DNA of 64,000 nucleotides, from assembly GCA_032871835.1 (NCBI GenBank), contig CM065298.1, positions 8,977,596 to 9,041,595 of the forward strand, read 5' to 3'. This document shows, one piece after another, positions 47,260 to 57,827 of this stretch (its first letter is position 1; each line of letters opens with the position of its first letter). The DNA is from Dipteronia dyeriana (taxonomy: Eukaryota; Streptophyta; Magnoliopsida; Sapindales; Sapindaceae). Made by a program: the position numbers and the translations under genes. The notes under the pieces are model-generated. The model was not told the DNA's origin and did not search any database. It saw only the letters and a program-made list of their open reading frames with translations.

Positions 47260-48380
47260 TTATATACAATTGGTCATTTGGTCGAAATTTTCAACGAATA
47301 TGGGCAGTCTTCCTTTTAATCATCTTGCACTCTTTCTCCAGCTTTACAATCGATATTATTACTTAAAGTAAGTCTATTTTTAAAAGTTGACATAAATCTT
47401 TATTGTGATAAGGTAGTCTGAAAAATTAAAAAAAAAAAAAAATTAGGAAAGATTTTTTATAAATTTTAAAATTTGGTAAAGTTTCTTTGGAAAACAAGGC
47501 ATAAAATCATTCATTGGTCTTTAGAACAAGGTTATTAAATTCAAGATCAAATAAAAAGCTTTAGATTCAAATTTGACTCACACCATAATAAGTAACAAAA
47601 GCATTTGCTTATATTTAGACCCCGTTTGTTATTTGTTTTTAAGAAATTAAAATCTGATTATTTAATAACTTTGATATAAAAAATATATTTAGTAAAATTT
47701 TTAAAAATGACTATTTAAAAATATAGATTGATTTGATAATAAATTTAAAAAACGTGTGGGAGTTCCTTTTATAAAGCGATTCAAATAATTTTGTAAATTG
47801 AGTTTTCAAGTATATTTTTTAAAAAATGATTTCACTGTAACAAAATTGAAGATTAATTACACAAAATCACGATGGTTCTGAAACTCTCATAAAAATTATA
47901 TATTTTTCGTAAAGTTTTCAACCCCTCTAAAATATTTTATTTTATCAAATACAAAGTCAAAAAATCTATGGTAGTCAAAAAATCTATGGCTTTATTGATG
48001 CAAATTGTTATTGGTTTAGTTGAAAAAGGCCCCACAAAGTGAATTATTGGACTCTCTCGCTGTGTCTTCATCATTCTATAAATATAATAGTATTCTATTT
48101 GAAAATTATTTTAAATACAAAATTAAAATCAATAAATATAAAATAATAATAAAAACACGTGAAAAAAAAAGTTTAGGACCTTTATGTGGTGTAGAAGCGT
48201 GCCCACCCACTCGGAAATTGAAGATGCAGTTTCAAAACGTTGACTTTATCGATGCAGATTGCAATTGGATTAATTTTAAACGGCCCCACAAAATGCTAGG
48301 CTGGTACGTAGAAGACTTCTTAGGCTTCCACTATGTCTTCATCATTATTTATTCCCTTCACATCATCGACGTTTAGTTTT
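47260..48380 (+). repeat. Orphan resistance-gene upstream region
   Basis: 47270-47520 aligns with 61187-61415, the DNA upstream of CNL2 (shared AAAGTAAGTCTATTTT, AAATTTTAAAATTTGGTAAAGTTTCTTTGGAAAA). The GGCCCCACAAA-type block recurs at 48028 and 48280 and, upstream of CNL2, at about 61443. No CC or NB-ARC coding sequence follows, so this is a promoter copy without a gene. The 118-codon frame at 48020-48376 lies in this tract and is not a known protein. Confidence 0.5.
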
Positions 48381-49190
48381 ATAAAAAAGGTGAATATCTC
48401 ATCTAAAATGTCACCCTTTTTTTTATCTTAATATAGATGATACGTAAGGTATCAAATTATGAATGGATGTATATTAATGATGTTTTATCTTTTTTACCAT
48501 ATATATCCATTCATTATTTAACATTTTAAATGATATTTATATTGGAATGAAAAAAAATAAGATTTTAAATGGGATATATAATATTACTATTATTCTTATT
48601 ATTTAAAAGCTAAAAAAACCAAAAAAAAATAGGAAAAAAAAAATCCCCCCTTATTTTCACTAGAAAAAACCTATAAAAGCAAACAAAACTTCAATAGAGA
48701 TAAATGAATTTTCACCACGGTTGGTGTCAAGATTGAACTAAGCCATGAGTTGATGGAGTTGGACTCGACTTTTGGATTATAAAGGTATCTATCTATTAAT
48801 ATATACACACCACTTCAGAAGATTATGTATAGGGTTTAAAAAATAAATGATACTTTTTAGATGTGGTATTTCAATACTGTCACCACTTAAATAACTTATG
48901 TTTAAAGATATCTATTATGGTGAACGGATAAAAATATCCACAATAGCTGTTCTATATTTGATTTTTTTCATTCATTTTACAGTGACAGAGTTGTGAGTAG
49001 AGAGAGAAAGTCTCATTGTAACCCAGACAATCACTCGAACGGTGACAGAGTGGCGCCATGCAGAAGCATTCGGGGGGTCGAGTTCCCCACTGAGCTCGCA
49101 ATCAGCCCGGTCAGCTCGTAGGGGGGAAGAGGGCAGTGTCCCCCAGAGTTTTTTTTTCCTGGTCAGTACTTAAAAGGCTCGAAATGTAAT
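48380..49190. other. Intergenic DNA; possible SINE-like segment at 49030-49150
   Basis: The only feature is a GC-rich island with GAGTGGCGCCATGCAG followed by GGGGGGTCGAGTTCCCC (B-box-like) and a poly(T) run. It may be a tRNA-related SINE, but no duplication or clear ends were seen. No gene was found. Confidence 0.3.
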
Positions 49191-49199
49191 TACAAAAGG

Positions 49200-50065
49200 C
49201 TCAGAGCCTTTAGTAAAAGTTTCGAAACCTTTACTAAAAAGCTCACTCGATTTAACTAAAACATTTTTAAAAAAAATATATTATCGATCTTTTGAAAAAT
49301 ATGTTCGATTTCGCTATAAATATATTCACTTTAACTAAATCTAATTTTCTAAAAAAAATCTCGATCCTTTGAAAAGTATTCTCGATCTTTTGAAAAACAT
49401 GTTTTATTCTTTCAAAAAATCCTCGATTCTCTTTAATATATGCTTGATTTCGCTACAAATATACTTGATTTAACTAAACCTAATTTTCTAAAAAGAATTC
49501 TCGATCCTGTGAAAAATATTCTTGATCCTTTGAAAATTATTCTCGATCCTTTGAAAAATATGTTCGATTCTTTCAAAAAATCCTCGATTCTTTCTATTTT
49601 TCTAATATATGCTCGATTTCGCTATAAATATACTCGATTTAATTAAACCTAATTTTCTAAAAAAAAATCTCGATCCTTTGAAAAATATTATCGATCATTT
49701 AAAAAAAATTATCGATCATTTGAAAAATATTCTCGATCATTTGAAAAATATGTTCGATCCTTTCAAAAAATCCTCGATTCTTTCTAATATGTGCTCGATT
49801 TCGCTACAAATATATTTGATTTAACTAAACCTAATTTTCTATAAAAAAATCTAGATCCTTTGAAAAATATTCTCGATCCTGTGAAAAAAAATCTCGATTC
49901 TTTGAAAAAAATTCTCGATCCTTTGACAAATGCTCGATTCTTTCAAAAATAAGCTCAATCATATTTTAAAAAAATGTTCGATTTGGCTACAAATATACTC
50001 AATTTAACTAAACCCTATTTTCAAAAATAAAATCCTCGATCCTTTGAAAAACAAAATGTTCATAC
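49200..50065. repeat. Nested TCGAT-rich minisatellite
   Basis: The inner unit is about 21 bp (CTCGATCCTTTGAAAAATATT). It is grouped into higher-order units of about 140, 169, 181 and 185 bp, each opening with 'GCTCGATTTCGCTACAAATATACT' (about 49302, 49442, 49611, 49792, 49977). Because the inner unit is a multiple of three, it creates open frames that read as heptads (ILDPLKN and variants). I regard these as repeat artefacts. Confidence 0.85.
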
Positions 50066-50511
50066 ATGTTCATACAAAGAATGGACAACAAATCATAACG
50101 AATTGATACATTATTAAACCATACAGAAATATATGAAAATATATAAACGAAGATCACAAATATATGTTATCTTCTTATGCAGAATCTGGAGAGAGACAAG
50201 TTTTTTGAAGAGAGAGATGAATTATCATTTTCAAAGTGTAGATGGAAGCACAATGAGAATAAAAAATAGATTATTTAAGGGCAATTTGGGTATTTCACCA
50301 TAATATGTCTTTCAAACTTAAGTTATTAAAACGGTAACATTTTATAACACACACAAAGAAATGTGACATATATCACCATCTCCATTTATGGATAACCCTA
50401 TATTGGCAAACAAGTTGCTTATGTTTTGGCCAAGTATGGTCTTGAGAAGGAAGAAGATCTGTTTTGGACGGACATTTGTGTTGTTCATTTTGTTAAGGTA
50501 GACATGTCTAC
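50066..50511. other. Intergenic DNA, nothing recognised
   Basis: AT-rich. The only notable part is the immediate left flank of the Harbinger-like element (GTCTACTTA). Confidence 0.4.
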
Positions 50512-50514
50512 TTA

Positions 50515-51329
50515 GGGGTCGGTTGTTTTTTCCACTTAAAACTTAATAGGTCTGAATCATAATTATTAAGTTGTTTTGTTTATTTTTTTAAGTGGTCAAA
50601 CAAATTAAAAATCCTAAAAAATAATTTAAAATAAAAAATAAAAAATCTTGACTTTTAACTTAATTATGAATCACTGAATTGCATTAAATGCAATCTAAAA
50701 TCTTTTCTTCCGATATTATCCTCAATATATAACATTTTTTCAATTTCATCAAAATTACATATGGTATACAAATCTTTATTTTAATATATTGTTTGTTTTA
50801 AATAGCTTTAAAAATAAAAAAGAACCCAAATAAAAAAGAACCCTAATAACTATTTATATTAGTGTTTAATATCGATATTTTATTATGATATTATGATGAT
50901 GTATATATATATATATTAGAGTGTTTTGTACGATTTTTCTTGATGTCCTTTTTATTTTTGAAAAAAAAAACATTTTCTTTTCTTATAAAATGATGTCCTT
51001 TTTATTTTTGAAAAAAAAAACATTTTCTTTTCTTATAAAAATGAAGTTTGTTTGTAATCAAATATAAAGATCATGATTATATGTGTTCATATATAATTAT
51101 TATTTTTTGATTGTTTTTATTCCAATTTATATGTAAAATTGTTTAATATAGGTATAAATGTAAAATTACTTATATTCAAACAATTTTACTTTTAAAAAAC
51201 AAACGTGTTGACAATACATTAAGATGTGAGAAAAAAAAACATGTCATTCAGGTTCAGATTTTAGTCCCTATTTAGTCATTAGAAAAATTCAGGACCGTTC
51301 AGTATTCAGGCAAAAAAATAAACGACCCC
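50515..51329. mobile_element. PIF/Harbinger-like non-autonomous element, copy 2
   Basis: The ends are GGGGTCGGTTG and TAAACGACCCC, with TTA on both sides (50512-50514 and 51330-51332). It aligns with copy 1 at 13199-13987. It contains a 57-bp tandem duplication (GATGTCCTTTTTATTTTTG.., 50942-51050). There is no transposase. Confidence 0.75.
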
Positions 51330-51573
51330 TTAGCCTCTGTGTTGTCTTTTGTTTGTCGTTATGGGTGTCAGGCCTTTGGGGTGCGTTTGGTACGCGAGAC
51401 AGAACAGGACAAGGTGAGACAGTTTGTTCTTGTCCCACGTTTAGCGCGTCCTTAGCATGAGACATGACGGGACAAGATGGGACAAAAATCATAAAAACTT
51501 GTCCCACCCAAGACCCTAGGACAACTTGTCCCATGACATGGGACAAGTGTCAAAATAACCAATTTACCCTAAA

Positions 51574-51586
51574 TGGTATCAGAGCC
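51574..51586 (+). other. Primer binding site, initiator tRNA-Met (caulimovirid)
   Basis: TGGTATCAGAGCC, 93 bases before the first viral ATG (51667). It defines the start of the circular genome map by caulimovirid convention. Confidence 0.85.
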
Positions 51587-51666
51587 TTAGTCTGTTTTCT
51601 CAGACGCGCAGAACCATATGATTAGATACAAAAGTCAGAAGAAGAGAGGGAGATTTTCTCAAAATT

Positions 51667-54078
51667 ATGTCAAACAACATCTCTGAAAACATGCCTTCCA
51701 GACTTTCCTCAAATGTTTCTATCAGACAATCCCAAACAAACAAAATCCAACACCTTGTAGAATACACCCACATCCCAGAATCAGCCCAGATTACCGAAAC
51801 AGCTTTACCTCTTTTAAACCCGTATACAATATTTAAACGCAGCAAATCACTTTCCAGACGAGTTACTGCTCTGGTCCAGCACAGATCACCTCCCATAAAA
51901 GAATACGTCCAGTCCACTGCCCTGGACAACTGTCTCATTCCTGCCTCTTCTACTGAACAATATGTTGACCTAGAAATTGGTCAGCCACTCATTGAACAGT
52001 GGATCAGAGAAGGGTATACCCACCTGCACATCGGAGCAATTAGAATAATCCTTACCTTACATGGCAGGAAAGGATTGCCAGTCACGGCCCGGATTGCCCT
52101 GCTCAACACCATTTACAAGCAATATGAGCATGCAGTCATTGGCACGTGCCTGTCCACGTTACATGCAGGAAGCATCTCGCTTACCTATTACCCGAACTTC
52201 AACATACCTCTTAGAGACCTGAACCTACACAACTGTCTCAAGATTCAACTACAGATCATAGGAGCACCTATGATGCCAAATTCCTATATGGCAACTCTTC
52301 ATCACCAGATTGCCTACAGACTCCAAGATCAAGCTCTTGATTTTCCCATCCCTGGCCATTCAGGCGATACCATCTTCATCAAAGCTGAGAGAGAAGATGA
52401 GGTCCCCACAATTATTCAAATCCCTAGACAACTGCCCAGAGAAAAACTCACAGAGATCATGCCTCTCAACTGGATAACCAACTACAAAAAGGCTTTCCAA
52501 AACACAACACCTGTTGTGGCAGCCGAAACAAAGTTCACAAAGTTGGCAGACGGTTCAATCCAAACCACCTATGAGCATGTTGGCACCTCAGATGCTGTTC
52601 CCCCTATCACAGAACCATCAGCCAGTGCTCCCCCAGTTTTTCAAATATTGACAATCCGACCAGTCACCACTGAACAAGAAATCCCCATCCGTCATTTTGA
52701 AGCTGACGGAACACCGGTCTACACTGATAAGATCAACGGGCATTTCATCTGGGACGTGGACCCAGACATGTGTGACGCAGACTGTGAATGTAGGTCCTGC
52801 TCCAAACAGGAGAAAAGCTTCTGTAAACCTGTTAGGTCTTACAGAAAACCAGAAGACCCTCACAGTACCTGGATCGGTCTCAGACCAATAAAGAACAAGC
52901 CGCTACCCATATATGAAAGGGCACTCCAAATCCTTGAGAAAGAAGGCCTGCTCCACAAACAACAAATCACTCCGGAGCCAATCCCGTGCTACATGGCCTC
53001 CAGCTACGACAAAGATTTCCCTCCTCTGGATTCATCTTCGAATCCTGAAAGGAACCTGTACTCAAGACCCTTTATCCAGTCGGCAGAAGTCCTACCTGAT
53101 GGATCACACAAGCAGCCTTCACAGGCTGAACAAGTCCTCAACTGGCACACCCGCAATGCATCGGTCCAAAATAGAGTTCTCCACTCTATCGACCAAAAAA
53201 TAGACAAGGTCTCGCACCAAGTCGCCCAACAAGACAACCATCTTCAACATTTAGACTCCACATTGCGGAATATGTATACAGATTTGCAGACAAAAGTTAC
53301 CAGGCTAGATACTGACCTACACCAGTACATCAGCCAAGGGTATTTCGGCCCTGAGTTTGATAACAAAGAAAGAGAAATCATGAGACTAAAAGACCAGTTA
53401 GACCAGATAACCAGAGACCATTTTGTTGCCTCTCACTACATCCCTAGCCCTCATCCTTATTCACCAGCTATAGTTTTCCCAACACAAACACCACCTCCTC
53501 CGCTACGCCCTCCTGACCACTCACAGTTTTTCAAATCAACCGGAGACCTCTTCCGGAAATACCCACCGTTGCCTACAGACAAACCCTCATCAAGCAAGGA
53601 AAAGAAGCCTTCCCACAAAAAGAAGGAACACACTCCTCAATATTACCCTCCCCCAAATCATCGTAAACAGGCTTTCTACACATCTCCCCATCACCAATTT
53701 TCCCCAGACCTGTCGTCTTCAGATACAGATACCTCCGAACCTTCTTCCACCTCTTCTTGGGAAACTTACCATTCTGACTATACACCGGACACCTCCAACG
53801 GCTCAGACCCTGATGACCTGTCCCATGTTTTCATGGCTACAAGGGCCGATCCCCAGCCCTCAACTCAACCAGATCCCCAACCATCCACCCAGGCCATGAG
53901 TACATCATCCGAGTCAGAAACCACAGAAATACCTAGGCCAACACCAGGTGACCGACCTGACCGTACCCAAAGAGACGCTGCTCAGACAAACACAATTACC
54001 CCTAGACCTACCAACGGTCCGTGGTTCAACTTCGATGAAGTTGCCCCAGACAATGGCGCAAAAGAATGTCTGAAATGA
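51667..54078 (+). CDS. Endogenous caulimovirid N-terminal polyprotein: movement protein, Cys-rich and coiled-coil regions
   Basis: An uninterrupted 803-codon frame starts at the first ATG after the primer site. Residues about 75-260 resemble the 30K-type movement protein (GAIRIILTLHGRKGLPVTAR and following). A cysteine cluster with spacing C-x3-C-x-C-x2-C-x6-C lies at about residues 364-379. A predicted coiled coil is at about 500-570 (LHSIDQKIDKVSHQV..LDTDLHQYI), followed by a Pro/Ser-rich region (about 595-790). Movement proteins help virus spread through plasmodesmata. The frame ends at a TGA at 54076, just past a probable one-base deletion (about 54040-54055): the next frame already reads as coding for some codons before its ATG at 54066. 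It overlaps the coat frame by 13 bases. Confidence 0.8.
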   Translation: MSNNISENMPSRLSSNVSIRQSQTNKIQHLVEYTHIPESAQITETALPLLNPYTIFKRSKSLSRRVTALVQHRSPPIKEYVQSTALDNCLIPASSTEQYVDLEIGQPLIEQWIREGYTHLHIGAIRIILTLHGRKGLPVTARIALLNTIYKQYEHAVIGTCLSTLHAGSISLTYYPNFNIPLRDLNLHNCLKIQLQIIGAPMMPNSYMATLHHQIAYRLQDQALDFPIPGHSGDTIFIKAEREDEVPTIIQIPRQLPREKLTEIMPLNWITNYKKAFQNTTPVVAAETKFTKLADGSIQTTYEHVGTSDAVPPITEPSASAPPVFQILTIRPVTTEQEIPIRHFEADGTPVYTDKINGHFIWDVDPDMCDADCECRSCSKQEKSFCKPVRSYRKPEDPHSTWIGLRPIKNKPLPIYERALQILEKEGLLHKQQITPEPIPCYMASSYDKDFPPLDSSSNPERNLYSRPFIQSAEVLPDGSHKQPSQAEQVLNWHTRNASVQNRVLHSIDQKIDKVSHQVAQQDNHLQHLDSTLRNMYTDLQTKVTRLDTDLHQYISQGYFGPEFDNKEREIMRLKDQLDQITRDHFVASHYIPSPHPYSPAIVFPTQTPPPPLRPPDHSQFFKSTGDLFRKYPPLPTDKPSSSKEKKPSHKKKEHTPQYYPPPNHRKQAFYTSPHHQFSPDLSSSDTDTSEPSSTSSWETYHSDYTPDTSNGSDPDDLSHVFMATRADPQPSTQPDPQPSTQAMSTSSESETTEIPRPTPGDRPDRTQRDAAQTNTITPRPTNGPWFNFDEVAPDNGAKECLK

Positions 54079-54926
54079 GTGCTTGGTTAGACCTCCAGAT
54101 TGCCAAAGGAGGTGACAACATTGAAACCATTTTACGCGAATTTGTCTCTAGATTCACTAGGTCTCTCAGAGACTGGTACCAAGCTCTCGGTGAATATAGA
54201 CAACTACAGTTGGTCAGATGTGGCTCGGTCTCGATTGCAACAGGAATCATCTTTAAAGAATTTCTCGGAGATGTTTCCCAATTCTACAAGCAAACCAGGC
54301 AAGAGTTTTTTGAAATGACAGTATGCACCCTGAACAAGGAAGACATTGACTTCCACTACAGGCGCATGTCATTCAGATACCACGCTCTCGGTGGTGTCAA
54401 CGACGAGACTTTGAGACAAGTATACCTGAACTCTCTCCCATCAGAACTCCAAGGAGAACTGCAAAGGCTGATTGAATTCTCAGGAAAGAGCCTCAGAGAA
54501 ATTACCTTGGGAGAAATTCATATGTTCACCCATACTGCCTTGAAAAAGCTCTGCGCTACACAGAGAATTTTTTCAAAAATGTTAAAGGAGGGAAAGAAGT
54601 ACAGCAGACACTGCAAGTTCCCGCCGGATTACCATCTGAAATGCAAATCCTACGAACATTGCAACTGCAGAGCCAACACACCAAACAGGTATACACCTCA
54701 CAAGGCCCGGAACCAGAAACGATTTCCAGGTTCCAGAAAATATAAGTACTACAGAAAGAAACCTAGAAGATCCTGGAACAAATCAACCAAATGTTTTGCA
54801 TGCGGACAAGAAGGCCATTTTGCAAAGCAATGTCCAAACAAAAGGACAAAATCGGCCAAACTCATCAGACAACTGAGACAAGTTGCTGAAGAAATCCCCT
54901 CTGATGCAGACGTCGAGTCCTATTAG
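54066..54926 (+). CDS. Endogenous caulimovirid coat-protein region with CCHC zinc knuckle
   Basis: A 286-codon frame. The first half is helix-rich, with SRFTRSLRDWYQALGEYR and a downstream LPSELQGEL block as in caulimovirid coat proteins. The second half is Lys/Arg-rich and ends in the zinc knuckle CFACGQEGHFAKQC. The family role is capsid formation and binding of the pregenomic RNA. The frame ends at TAG (54924-54926), while the next frame is already open shortly upstream of 54959. This points to a second small frameshift at about 54900-54925, not a natural gene end. Confidence 0.82.
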   Translation: MSEMSAWLDLQIAKGGDNIETILREFVSRFTRSLRDWYQALGEYRQLQLVRCGSVSIATGIIFKEFLGDVSQFYKQTRQEFFEMTVCTLNKEDIDFHYRRMSFRYHALGGVNDETLRQVYLNSLPSELQGELQRLIEFSGKSLREITLGEIHMFTHTALKKLCATQRIFSKMLKEGKKYSRHCKFPPDYHLKCKSYEHCNCRANTPNRYTPHKARNQKRFPGSRKYKYYRKKPRRSWNKSTKCFACGQEGHFAKQCPNKRTKSAKLIRQLRQVAEEIPSDADVESY

Positions 54927-54958
54927 AGCAAGATGATGTCACCAAACTAACTTCATTT

Positions 54959-56359
54959 ATGATGTTAGATTCAGATATCACCAGCCCCTCAGAAGACTCA
55001 GACGACTCCAGCCTTTCCGAACAAGGTTACCCATCAGAGGCCTACCAAGCCACAAATGAAGGAACCGCTGGTCCACAAGTAAAAATCCAGGTCATACCAT
55101 CAAAATACTCCAAACCAGTTCAGGTCATCGCTTATTTTGATACAGGAGCCCACTCCTCCATGATGAACCCAAATGTCCTCCCTGCAGATGCCTGGAAACA
55201 AGAAGAAAACCAATTTCTTGCTGCAGACGGGCAACTTTTCAGCACCCACCTAATCTCAAAACAAAAGGTTGGGCTTCAGTTCTTCCCATCCTTCGTTCTC
55301 TGGACCTACATTATCGGAACTCCCCTACCTGACAAGGACATCCTCATCGGCTGGGACATTTATAGCCAGGCAAAGTCGATCAGGATCTTACCTCATGGCA
55401 TCCGGTTTAAAAGAGAATTTAAACCATTCATCGACATTCCAAAAATTTTCCCTCTATCCACCATAAACCCTAATTTCAAAAGTGTTCAAAAAAGGCTCCA
55501 AAATTTCTGCGCAAACAGTCACACTGATTTTACCCACCCTCGCCCACTCTGGAAAAATCCCGATTTCTTCATAAGCCTCCCCTTTAAACTAAATGAAGAC
55601 ATCAATCCCACCAAGGCGACCCATACAGGAATGACCCCCTTTGACCTCGCCATGGCTACAGAAGAATGTCGATCCCTCTTGGAGCAAGGCCTCATTGAGC
55701 CCACATCCTCTCCATGGGCCTGCCAAGCCTTTTATGTGGAAAAAAGGTCTGAAAAGACCAGAGGAAAGAAAAGACTTGTCATTGACTACAAGCCCCTCAA
55801 TCTCTTTCTACAGGACGACAAGTTCCCTGTTCCTAGGCCCAACGCCTTGTTTTCTCACATACCTGGCGCAACAGTTTTATCGAAATTCGATTTGAAAGGA
55901 GCATTTTGGCAGATCGGTATCCATCCACAAGATAGGCCCAAAACTGCTTTCTGTCTTCCCAATGCCCATTACCAGTGGACCGTTCTCCCGTTTGGGCTTA
56001 AGACAGCACCTTCCCTGTTCCAGAAGGCCGTAACCCGAATATTCCAGCCCCTGCTCTGCTCAGCGTTACTATATATAGATGATATCTTATTGTTCTCAAA
56101 AGACAATCAGTCCCATAATCTGCTCCTGGAAAAGTTCCACCAGATTCTTCAAGAACATGGGATCATGTTGTCCGACAAGAAAAGCTCAATAGGAGTTACA
56201 GAAGTCGAATTTCTTGGCATGCGAATCAAGAATGGTGCCTATAGCCCCGGACCTCACCTTGTCAGCCAGCTGCTTGACTTCCCAGATAGCAACCTCACTT
56301 TGAAGCAGCTTCAACAATTTCTAGGAATTGTCAACTATGTCAGGGATTTCATCCCATAA
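54959..56359 (+). CDS. Endogenous caulimovirid protease and reverse transcriptase
   Basis: A 466-codon frame. The retropepsin motif is AYFDTGAHSSMMNP (about residues 56-69). RT shows KKRLVIDYKPLN, LSKFDLKGAFWQIGIHP, TAFCLPNAHYQW, LPFGLKTAPSLFQKAV and the catalytic YIDDILLFS. Connection to RNase H is cut by a TAA at 56357. RT would copy the pregenomic RNA into DNA. Catalytic residues look intact in this fragment. Confidence 0.9.
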   Translation: MMLDSDITSPSEDSDDSSLSEQGYPSEAYQATNEGTAGPQVKIQVIPSKYSKPVQVIAYFDTGAHSSMMNPNVLPADAWKQEENQFLAADGQLFSTHLISKQKVGLQFFPSFVLWTYIIGTPLPDKDILIGWDIYSQAKSIRILPHGIRFKREFKPFIDIPKIFPLSTINPNFKSVQKRLQNFCANSHTDFTHPRPLWKNPDFFISLPFKLNEDINPTKATHTGMTPFDLAMATEECRSLLEQGLIEPTSSPWACQAFYVEKRSEKTRGKKRLVIDYKPLNLFLQDDKFPVPRPNALFSHIPGATVLSKFDLKGAFWQIGIHPQDRPKTAFCLPNAHYQWTVLPFGLKTAPSLFQKAVTRIFQPLLCSALLYIDDILLFSKDNQSHNLLLEKFHQILQEHGIMLSDKKSSIGVTEVEFLGMRIKNGAYSPGPHLVSQLLDFPDSNLTLKQLQQFLGIVNYVRDFIP

Positions 56360-56932
56360 GCGGGTCGTTTCACTGCCTGCCTAGCCAAGCTCTTTAAGAA
56401 GGAGCCTCCCCAATGGAACACTCTACACACTGAAGCAATCTCCCAGCTAAAAAGGGCTGCACAGCATCCCCCTCCTCTGCACATTCCCTCATCCGGCCGT
56501 CTCATCCTGTAAACAGATGCCAGTGATCACTTCTGGGGTGCTGTCCTCATTGAAGAAACCCCAGACTCCCGCCAGTACTGCGGTCATGCCAGTGGCCAAT
56601 TTAAGGAGTCCCAGAAACACTACCATACCATTTACAAGGAAATCCTTGCAGTAAAGAATGGCATTTCTAAATTCGATTTCCACCTCAGGACATCCAGCTT
56701 TACAGTCGAAATGGACAACTCCTCCTTCCCGAAGGTCCTGGAATTCAAAAACAAACTTCCTCCAAACCCCCAGCTTCTCAGGCTGAAAGATTGGTTCGCC
56801 AGATATGATTTCACAGTCAAACATGTAAAAGGACATCATAATATTATCCCAGACATGCTTTCAAGACCTCAACCCATCAACCTCCTTTCTCGGACTGGAC
56901 CAATCCCTTTGATTTACATGGTCTCTCCCTAG
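56360..56932 (+). pseudogene. Endogenous caulimovirid RNase H, interrupted
   Basis: In the same frame as RT. TDASDHFWGAVL follows an in-frame TAA at 56510-56512. Then come YKEILAVKNGISKFDFHL, a VEMDN motif and VKHVKGHHNIIPDMLSRP. The frame ends at TAG (56930-56932). Known family role: degradation of RNA in RNA-DNA hybrids. Two stops separate it from RT, so it is not expressed as part of one protein here. Confidence 0.85.
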
Positions 56933-57739
56933 CCTTCCTCATCAACAGCCCCACAAGTTCCAGTTTCCCCTGGTTTTCCCCCAGAGTTCTCAGCCCCTTT
57001 TCCTCCAGGCCACACCCCTTTCCCACAACAAATTTTCGACTTTGCAAATACTCACCTTCCTATTTACCTGGCCCAGGTTAACAACCAAGGTTGCCACCAC
57101 CTAGTCTCCAACATAAAAAGGCCTTTCCTTGACCCTTTCGTTTCCCCCCCTTTTTACTACTATTCAGACCAAGTACTATGGTTTTTATGGTGTTTATCTG
57201 TCTTGTACCACCACGCTATGGTCTTCCCCCTACAAGCCTTGTATGGCTTTGTCCAGACCACTAGCCCATCTAACCTTCTCACCTTCCTACAGTGGTTCAA
57301 GCCCCTACATGCGTGGCAGGCCGAGCTCACACAGCTAATGGGCCAGTACCATCTCTGGAAGATGGACCCTGAACAGGCAGCAAAAGTTTGCTGCATCTGG
57401 ATCTTTAGCAGGCCCTACAATATCAGCCCACTTACCCAACTCCTGTGGACTACCAATATCTGTTACGAGTGGGACACTTCCTATGACTATGAAGGCCTAT
57501 ACGGCACCAACATACAGATCCCTCTACTCAATTTCCTCTGTGACGTCAACAATGACTACACAGACGTCATCTTCATACTGTCTGACGTCCCTAGAGACCC
57601 CACCAGAAGCCTCCATCCTTTCCCACAGTCGTTCCTCCAAGATTCCCAAGACCCCACAGACACGTGGCCCTGTTCAATCTGTGGAGCCCACAATTCAGAC
57701 GATGAATACCACTCCACGTGCAATCTCAGCAGTCCATAG
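56933..57739 (+). pseudogene. In-frame C-terminal extension beyond RNase H, function unknown
   Basis: After the TAG at 56930 the RT/RNase H frame stays open for 268 codons to a TAG at 57737. The first in-frame ATG is at 57203, giving a 178-codon frame. The start is Pro/Phe-rich. The middle is aromatic-rich (WFLWCLSVLYHH, LYGFVQTT). The end has CSICGAHNSDDEYHSTC, a C-x2-C-x9-H-x2-C cluster that could bind zinc. Retention of this long frame with viral-like composition suggests a real protein region, either the C terminus of the polyprotein or a second reading frame as reported in some florendoviruses. I recognise no known domain. Confidence 0.55.
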
Positions 57740-57827
57740 CTTTGCCCAATCCTACTCACTGCTCTACTGTCGGTCGCTTTGTCGTTTTAGTTTATGCTTT
57801 CCAGCTGTTTGCTTTTATCGGCTGCCT

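Noticed and set aside
49440..49824. Heptad-repeat small proteins
   Set aside because: Arise from a 21-bp minisatellite unit divisible by three; no start context or conservation evidence.
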